DNA from: CAG-917 sp051883555
GTDB taxonomy: Bacteria; Bacillota; Clostridia; Christensenellales; CAG-917
Length of the DNA stretch: 10,114 bases
Assembly: GCA_051883555.1 (NCBI GenBank)
Contig: JBJETY010000029.1
Location: forward strand, 1-10,114
Direction of reading: 5' to 3'
In this document: in pieces, positions 6,337 to 10,114 of the stretch
Position numbering within the stretch: position 1 is the first letter of the stretch
How the letters are laid out: each line of letters opens with the position of its first letter
Position numbers and translations under genes: made by a program
Notes under the pieces: model-generated
What the model saw: the letters and a program-made list of their open reading frames with translations, nothing else
The model's database searches: none
Told to the model about the DNA's origin: nothing

Positions 6337-6376
6337 ATTGTGTTTTATAGAAACAAATTGTGTTTTATAGAAACAA
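6337..6376. repeat. Perfect 20-bp tandem duplication
   Basis: ATTGTGTTTTATAGAAACAA occurs twice head to tail with no mismatch (6337-6356, 6357-6376), between the bidirectional terminator and the 3' end of the minus-strand MBL-fold gene. Perfect identity suggests a recent duplication. Confidence 0.95.
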
Positions 6377-6396
6377 GTTTGTTTATCGTTCAGACG

Positions 6397-7209
6397 TCAA
6401 AATTCAATTTCGTCGCCCGTTTTGAAATATTTGATATCGTCGCCTAAAACGGATTTCAACTTTTCAAAACCTTCCGTGCCCGTACAATGCATAGTATAAT
6501 ATGTGGAATTGAAATTTTTCAAAGTATTTGCAAGCTCTGAAATATATTCGTCCGTTTCGATAGCGCCGTCGTTTTGCAGATGGAAACCGCCGATAACTAT
6601 CATAGGATATTCGCCTATAATTTCTTTTGCTCTTTCCATAGCGTTGGCAATGCCTAAGTGCGCGCAACCTGCAATAAGGACGCTTATATTGCCTTCGAAC
6701 AACAAAACGTATTGTTCGTGTTCGAATTCGTCAAGGCAGGTAAATTCTCCGTCGCGTTTAAAAAGAGTAAGATTCAGCATTGAGGTAGGATAAGCGTCTT
6801 CTAAGCCTTTGAAAATTATGGCGTAATCATCGAGCATAAGACCGCCGTCGATCGGCATAATTCTGTCGTCGTTCAATATGGAGTGATCGAAACTTATGCC
6901 TTTGACTTCGCCGTCTTTCATGGACAGAAATTCGTAAAAAGCTTCCACCTGAATATAAACTTTCGCTTTTTTGTTGTTATCTAAAAATGCTTTTATGCCG
7001 CCGCAGTGGTCGTAATGTCCGTGAGTTAAGATACAACAATCAACGTCTGCGACGTCTATTCCGAGTTTTTTTGCGTTTGATAAAAATGCGTCGTCGGCAC
7101 CCGTATCAATTAAGATTTTTTTGCCGTTTGTTTCGGCATACAAGCTCAGGCCGTGTTCGGTTTTGAAACCGTCGACCGGTTTGTCGTCGATAAGTACTGT
7201 AAATTTCAT
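6397..7209 (-). CDS. Metallo-beta-lactamase-fold hydrolase, COG1237-like
   Basis: The 270-residue product has the metal-binding signature HGHYDH with H63, H65, D67 and H68, then GCAHLGI (H184), GGFHL (H210) and a C-terminal MHCTG (H241). This GCAH-GI / GGFHL / HCTG pattern is typical of the family often annotated as 7,8-dihydropterin-6-methyl ribofuranosylaminobenzene phosphate synthase-like or metal-dependent hydrolase superfamily II. That name comes from an archaeal homologue and should not be taken as the function here. There is no signal peptide or membrane segment, so it is probably cytoplasmic with two divalent metals. The start at 7209 is chosen because GGAGGG lies just upstream; an ATG at 7242 in the same frame would put that ribosome site inside the coding sequence. 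It is a single gene, convergent with galE, with no partner that indicates a substrate. Confidence 0.85.
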   Translation of the reverse strand: MKFTVLIDDKPVDGFKTEHGLSLYAETNGKKILIDTGADDAFLSNAKKLGIDVADVDCCILTHGHYDHCGGIKAFLDNNKKAKVYIQVEAFYEFLSMKDGEVKGISFDHSILNDDRIMPIDGGLMLDDYAIIFKGLEDAYPTSMLNLTLFKRDGEFTCLDEFEHEQYVLLFEGNISVLIAGCAHLGIANAMERAKEIIGEYPMIVIGGFHLQNDGAIETDEYISELANTLKNFNSTYYTMHCTGTEGFEKLKSVLGDDIKYFKTGDEIEF

Positions 7210-7212
7210 AAG

Positions 7213-7218
7213 CCCTCC
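7213..7218 (-). promoter_or_regulatory. Ribosome binding site that fixes the MBL-fold gene start
   Basis: On the minus strand GGAGGG precedes the ATG (7209-7207) by 3 nt, which is close but workable. It supports the MKFTVLIDD start over the upstream in-frame ATG at 7242. Confidence 0.7.
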
Positions 7219-7309
7219 ATAGATATAGTCGTTCAAAAACAAGTTTTTGTCAATACTAAATGCTAAAAAAGAATAAATTTCGGAAAAGAAAATTTTGTAG
7301 TTTTACGTA

Positions 7310-7328
7310 ACGTTTTTATAAAAAACGT
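7310..7328. repeat. 8-bp inverted repeat
   Basis: ACGTTTTT (7310-7317) and AAAAACGT (7321-7328) flank ATA. The stem is mostly A-T and no clean T-tract follows on either strand, so a terminator call is not supported. Confidence 0.4.
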
Positions 7329-7589
7329 AGATTTATAAGCTGATAATAAATTTTAAGTCGATATCTAAAATACTTTTAAAAGGGATTTTTGTCGATGCAA
7401 GCGAGATATTTATATTGATTTAAAAGTGCCAAAAGTTGGTAGCAGAGCAGGTCAAAACATATTTAGGAGTTTTATATAATATAACGTCGAATTTATATTA
7501 TTTAAAATTTACGTTTATCGCATTGTCGCTTTCAATCTTTTTGTCCGTATTTTAACAAAGAAAATTTTCATACGACAAAAATCCGCTTT

Positions 7590-7605
7590 TTTTGCGTACG
7601 CAAAA
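7590..7605. repeat. 16-bp perfect palindrome
   Basis: TTTTGCGTACGCAAAA is exactly self-complementary. Its shape resembles a regulator operator site, but no regulator gene is present and no promoter is clear beside it. Confidence 0.6.
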
Positions 7606-7629
7606 TAATTAGGCTTAATAATTAGGCTT
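7604..7629. repeat. Perfect 13-bp tandem duplication
   Basis: AATAATTAGGCTT is repeated head to tail without mismatch (7604-7616, 7617-7629), directly abutting the 16-bp palindrome. Confidence 0.9.
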
Positions 7630-7697
7630 TTTGTTTATTTGCATTTTTGTCAAATTTCGCGCACCGTTTGGCGTTTATAAAAGGGCAAGCGCTTTAT

Positions 7698-7762
7698 AAA
7701 ATCATACTAAAATCATACTGTAAAACTTTAAATAATAACCATACTTGTAAAACTTTAAATAA
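7698..7762. repeat. Nested short tandem repeats
   Basis: AAAATCATACT is repeated perfectly at 7698-7708 and 7709-7719. Overlapping it, CATACT-TGTAAAACTTTAAATAA-like units occur at 7714-7735 and 7740-7762, identical except for one inserted T; the 17-bp core TGTAAAACTTTAAATAA is identical in both (7719-7735, 7746-7762). Confidence 0.85.
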
Positions 7763-7784
7763 ATAGGGAAGAATAAATATAAAG

Positions 7785-7814
7785 ATAAAGCAGACGATAA
7801 TTCGTCTGCTTTAT
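7785..7814 (-). terminator. Probable terminator of the leuS-serS unit
   Basis: ATAAAGCAGACGA (7785-7797) and TCGTCTGCTTTAT (7802-7814) form a perfect 13-bp stem with a 4-nt loop. On the minus strand it is followed by a T-rich but interrupted tract. It lies about 140 bp past the serS stop. The plus strand also has a T-rich tail, but there is no known plus-strand gene feeding it. Confidence 0.75.
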
Positions 7815-7855
7815 TTAATTTTAATAAGTTTAAATTTGATTTCGGTTAAAATTTA

Positions 7856-7915
7856 TCAATCTGATTGAGAGTGAAGCAAATCGAGCGTGAACCAATCGGA
7901 TTGAGCGTAATCGTA
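7856..7915. repeat. Degenerate repeat with small hairpins in the serS 3' region
   Basis: Three related units, ATTGAGAGTGAAGCAA (7864-7879), ATCGAGCGTGAACCAA (7880-7895) and ATTGAGCGTAATCG (7900-7913), lie between the serS stop and its terminator. Two short inverted repeats overlap them: TCAAT/ATTGA (7856-7868) and CAATC/GATTG (7893-7903). On the serS transcript this would be structured 3' UTR. Confidence 0.55.
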
Positions 7916-7952
7916 AGTTAAAGAAAATTTAATTTGCGATACGATAAATACG

Positions 7953-9212
7953 CTATTTTATAACGTCAACGCCGATATACGGTCTTAACGCTTCAGGAAC
8001 GGTTATGCTGCCGTCTTCGTTCTGATAGTTTTCGATAACAGCGGCTGTTGTTCTGCCGATTGCAAGTCCTGAACCGTTCAAGGTGTGAACGAATCTTGTT
8101 TTGCCGTTTTCCTTGAAGCGGATGTTTGCTCTTCTTGCCTGATAATCGACGAAGTTGCTGCAAGACGAAATTTCAACGTATCTGCCGTAGCTCGGAAGCC
8201 ATACTTCGATGTCGTAAGTTTTTGTCGAAGAGAAACCGAGATCGCCGCTGCAAAGGGTAACGACTCTGTACGGAAGTCCTAAAAGTTGCAATATCTTTTC
8301 AGCGTCGTTCGTAAGGGATTCGAGTTCTTCGAAACTGTGGTCAGGGTGGGCGAATTTAACGAGTTCGACTTTGTTGAATTGATGTTGACGGATAAGACCT
8401 CTTGTGTCTCTGCCTGCCGAGCCTGCCTCTCCTCTGAAACAAGCGCTGTACGCACAATATTTTATAGGAAGTTGGTCAGCCGATAAAACGTCGCCTCTGT
8501 GAAGGTTTGTGACGGGTACTTCGGCGGTAGGAATGAGATAATAGTTTGTGTTTTTGATTGCAAACATATCTTCTTCGAATTTAGGAAGCTGACCCGTTCC
8601 GTACATAGAATCACGGTTTACCATAAAAGGCGGGAAGATTTCGGTATAGCCGCTTTTTGCGTGCGTATCCAGCATAAAGTTCATAATGGCGCGTTCAAGC
8701 TTTGCACCCCAGTTTCTGTAAACGGTAAATCTCGTTCCCGTGATTTTTCCCGCTTGTTCCCAATTGAACATATCGAGATTAAGACCTAAATCCCAATGAG
8801 CTTTCGGTTCGAAACCGAAATTTCTAGGTTCGCCCCATTTACGCTCTTCTCTGTTTTCGTCGCTGTCTTTACCCGTAGGAACGGTTTTATCAGGAAGGTT
8901 AGGAATGGCGTACATAAGTTCTTTAAGTCCTGATTCCACTTCGTTTAAGCTGTCGTCGAGACTTTTTATTTTTTCGCCTTCCTCACGCATTTTGGCGACA
9001 AGGTCGTCGGCATTTTTGCCTTCTTTTTTGAGAACGGCTATTTCTTGCGAAACTTTATTTTTTTGAGCTTTTAAAGCTTCGACTTCTCTTATTATTTCTT
9101 TTCTTTTTGCGGCGAGGTCCGCTACCTTATCGATAGGATACGTTCCGCTTCTTTTGCTGAGAGCTTCTTTGACAAGCTCTATGTTTTCACATACGAATTT
9201 TACGTCTAACAT
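7953..9212 (-). CDS. serS: Seryl-tRNA synthetase
   Basis: This 419-residue class II synthetase charges tRNA-Ser (and tRNA-Sec where present) with serine; length is normal for bacteria. Residues 1 to about 105 form the long coiled-coil arm that binds the tRNA variable arm (heptad-like, rich in Lys and Glu at 30-100). The catalytic core shows TAEVP (229-233), motif 2 with CFRGEAGSAGRDTRGLIRQHQF (258-279), the EISSCSNFVDYQARR serine-site region (347-361), and motif 3 NGSGLAIGRT (379-388). AAGGAG (9223-9218 on the minus strand) overlaps the leuS stop and lies 5 nt before the ATG. With 9 bp between the genes, leuS and serS are almost certainly cotranscribed. No T-box element is visible between them; any control would lie upstream of leuS, outside the window. 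Confidence 0.97.
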   Translation of the reverse strand: MLDVKFVCENIELVKEALSKRSGTYPIDKVADLAAKRKEIIREVEALKAQKNKVSQEIAVLKKEGKNADDLVAKMREEGEKIKSLDDSLNEVESGLKELMYAIPNLPDKTVPTGKDSDENREERKWGEPRNFGFEPKAHWDLGLNLDMFNWEQAGKITGTRFTVYRNWGAKLERAIMNFMLDTHAKSGYTEIFPPFMVNRDSMYGTGQLPKFEEDMFAIKNTNYYLIPTAEVPVTNLHRGDVLSADQLPIKYCAYSACFRGEAGSAGRDTRGLIRQHQFNKVELVKFAHPDHSFEELESLTNDAEKILQLLGLPYRVVTLCSGDLGFSSTKTYDIEVWLPSYGRYVEISSCSNFVDYQARRANIRFKENGKTRFVHTLNGSGLAIGRTTAAVIENYQNEDGSITVPEALRPYIGVDVIK

Positions 9213-9221
9213 ATATACTCC

Positions 9222-10114
9222 TTAAACTATAAAGTTTATAATTCTTCCTTTAATTATTATTGCTTTTTTGACGGTTACGCCTTCGAGTTGCGAAGCGATA
9301 ACTTCTTTTGCCGCTTTTTCGATTTCTTCGTTGGAAGCGTCTTTTGAAACCGTAACTTTTCCTTTAATTTTGCTGTTTACCTGAATTGCGAGTTCGACTT
9401 CGTCAAGGACAAGCGCTTTTTCGTCGTAAGTCGGGTAAGGTTGATTGAATACCGAGTATTCGCCGCCAAGTCTTTCGTTAAGCTCTTCGGCAAAATGAGG
9501 AGCAAGCGGAGCAATTAAAAGTACGATATCTTTTACGCAGGCGTAAAAGAGTTTGTTTTTGTCCTGCACGACTTTATCGTAATTGTACATCGCATTTACA
9601 AATTCCATAAGTCGGGCAATCGCCGTATTGAACGAAAACGCTTTGATATTTTCCGTCATAAGTTTAACGGTGTTGTTGCGTACGAAATTAAGCTCTTTTT
9701 CTTCTTTGCCGAAAGGATTGTCGTTGAATTTATCATCGGCTTTTGCCGTCAATCTTTCCACTCTGTCAAGGAAACGCTGAATGCCTTCGAGTCCGCTTTC
9801 GTTCCACGGACCGCCTTCAACGTATGAGAAACAAAACATAAGGTAAAGTCTGAAAATATCCGAGCTGTATTTTTGTATGCAATCGTCAGGCGAAACGACG
9901 TTGCCTCTCGATTTACTCATCTTGTTGCCGTCAGGACCTAAAATCGTGCCTTGGTGAACAAGCGAAAGGAAAGGTTCGTCGAAGTTGATATATCCCATAT
10001 CTTTTAACGCTTTCGTTATGAAACGAGCGTAAAGCAAATGCATGCACGCATGTTCCGCGCCGCCGATGTATTTATCGACAGGAAGCATTTTGTTTATAAG
10101 TTCCGTATCGAACG
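9222..10114 (-). CDS. leuS: Leucyl-tRNA synthetase, 3' part (5' end beyond the window)
   Basis: About 296 C-terminal residues are present and the frame stays open to the right edge; whole bacterial enzymes are around 800 residues. The fragment starts within the catalytic domain: LPVDKYIGGAEHACMHLLYARF (upstream of the loop) and the class I KMSKS loop at 9909-9923 (GNKMSKSRGNVVSP), which stabilises the aminoacyl-adenylate transition state. The rest is the helical anticodon-binding domain and a C-terminal lysine-rich segment ending with VTVKKAIIIKGRIINFIV, as expected for LeuRS. The HIGH motif and the CP1 editing domain lie outside the window. The stop is 9 bp from serS, with which it forms a tRNA-charging unit. 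The ATG at 10088 is internal and is not the true start. Confidence 0.97.
   Translation of the reverse strand, partial: FDTELINKMLPVDKYIGGAEHACMHLLYARFITKALKDMGYINFDEPFLSLVHQGTILGPDGNKMSKSRGNVVSPDDCIQKYSSDIFRLYLMFCFSYVEGGPWNESGLEGIQRFLDRVERLTAKADDKFNDNPFGKEEKELNFVRNNTVKLMTENIKAFSFNTAIARLMEFVNAMYNYDKVVQDKNKLFYACVKDIVLLIAPLAPHFAEELNERLGGEYSVFNQPYPTYDEKALVLDEVELAIQVNSKIKGKVTVSKDASNEEIEKAAKEVIASQLEGVTVKKAIIIKGRIINFIV

Larger units (their letters stand above)
7219..7952. other. Gene-free AT-rich spacer between the MBL-fold gene and serS
   Basis: No open frame with a ribosome site and family resemblance is present on either strand. The spacer should hold the MBL-fold gene's promoter, but I could not identify a convincing one: a TTGACA on the minus strand (7253-7248) would place the transcript start on the ribosome site itself. 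It also holds an 8-bp inverted repeat (7310-7328), a 16-bp palindrome (7590-7605), several direct or tandem repeats, and the probable serS terminator. I see no tRNA, riboswitch or other RNA gene that I can name. Confidence 0.6.

Noticed and set aside
7224..7253. Minus-strand promoter for the MBL-fold gene based on TTGACA (7253-7248)
   Set aside because: The best -10 match is poor and would put the transcript start on the ribosome binding site itself.
4671..7762. CRISPR array or integron-like repeat array
   Set aside because: The repeats differ in sequence from site to site, are mostly head-to-tail pairs without spacers, and no cas or integrase gene is present.
8085..8789. Plus-strand open frames opposite serS
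   Set aside because: They are antisense shadows of a clearly conserved synthetase, with no ribosome sites or family resemblance.

Overview
The window looks like a piece of a chromosome from a low-to-moderate GC member of the Bacillota, most likely Clostridia. The evidence is strong AGGAGG-type ribosome binding sites, tightly packed and overlapping genes, very AT-rich intergenic DNA, Rho-independent terminators, and protein families of clostridial flavour. The assignment is an inference; there is no rRNA or other marker here to fix a taxon. No tRNA, rRNA, CRISPR array, transposase, phage gene or known defence gene is visible.

Bases 1-4565 (+ strand) are the downstream part of a shikimate/phenylalanine cluster: the C-terminal half of aroA (EPSP synthase), aroC (chorismate synthase, an unusually compact form), pheA (chorismate mutase-prephenate dehydratase-ACT), a 176-bp gap rich in inverted repeats, a fused aroE-aroK (shikimate dehydrogenase plus shikimate kinase in one chain), and aroQ (type II dehydroquinase). 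The genes overlap by 11, 13 and 20 bp, except at the gap before aroE-aroK. Together they encode dehydroquinate to chorismate and onward to phenylpyruvate. DAHP synthase and dehydroquinate synthase are not in the window and may lie upstream of aroA. The cluster ends at a clear intrinsic terminator (4582-4610).

Bases 4611-5191 are an extremely AT-rich, repeat-laden spacer ending in a near-consensus promoter for galE (5192-6199), a single-gene unit for UDP-glucose 4-epimerase. Its residue 299 is Cys, a substitution associated with acceptance of N-acetylated UDP-sugars. A hairpin with A/T tracts on both sides (6292-6333) separates galE from a convergent metallo-beta-lactamase-fold gene on the minus strand (6397-7209).

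Bases 7210-7952 hold no convincing gene. They contain a 16-bp perfect palindrome, several short direct or tandem duplications, and the probable terminator (7785-7814) of the leuS-serS unit. serS (7953-9212) and the 3' part of leuS (9222 to the right edge) are both on the minus strand, 9 bp apart, and encode seryl- and leucyl-tRNA synthetases.

The protein-coding content is mostly housekeeping. I did not find a convincing new system. The points most worth following up are the recurrent short tandem duplications confined to the spacers, the structured gap upstream of aroE-aroK, the compact or fused shikimate enzymes, and the GalE substrate-specificity residue.
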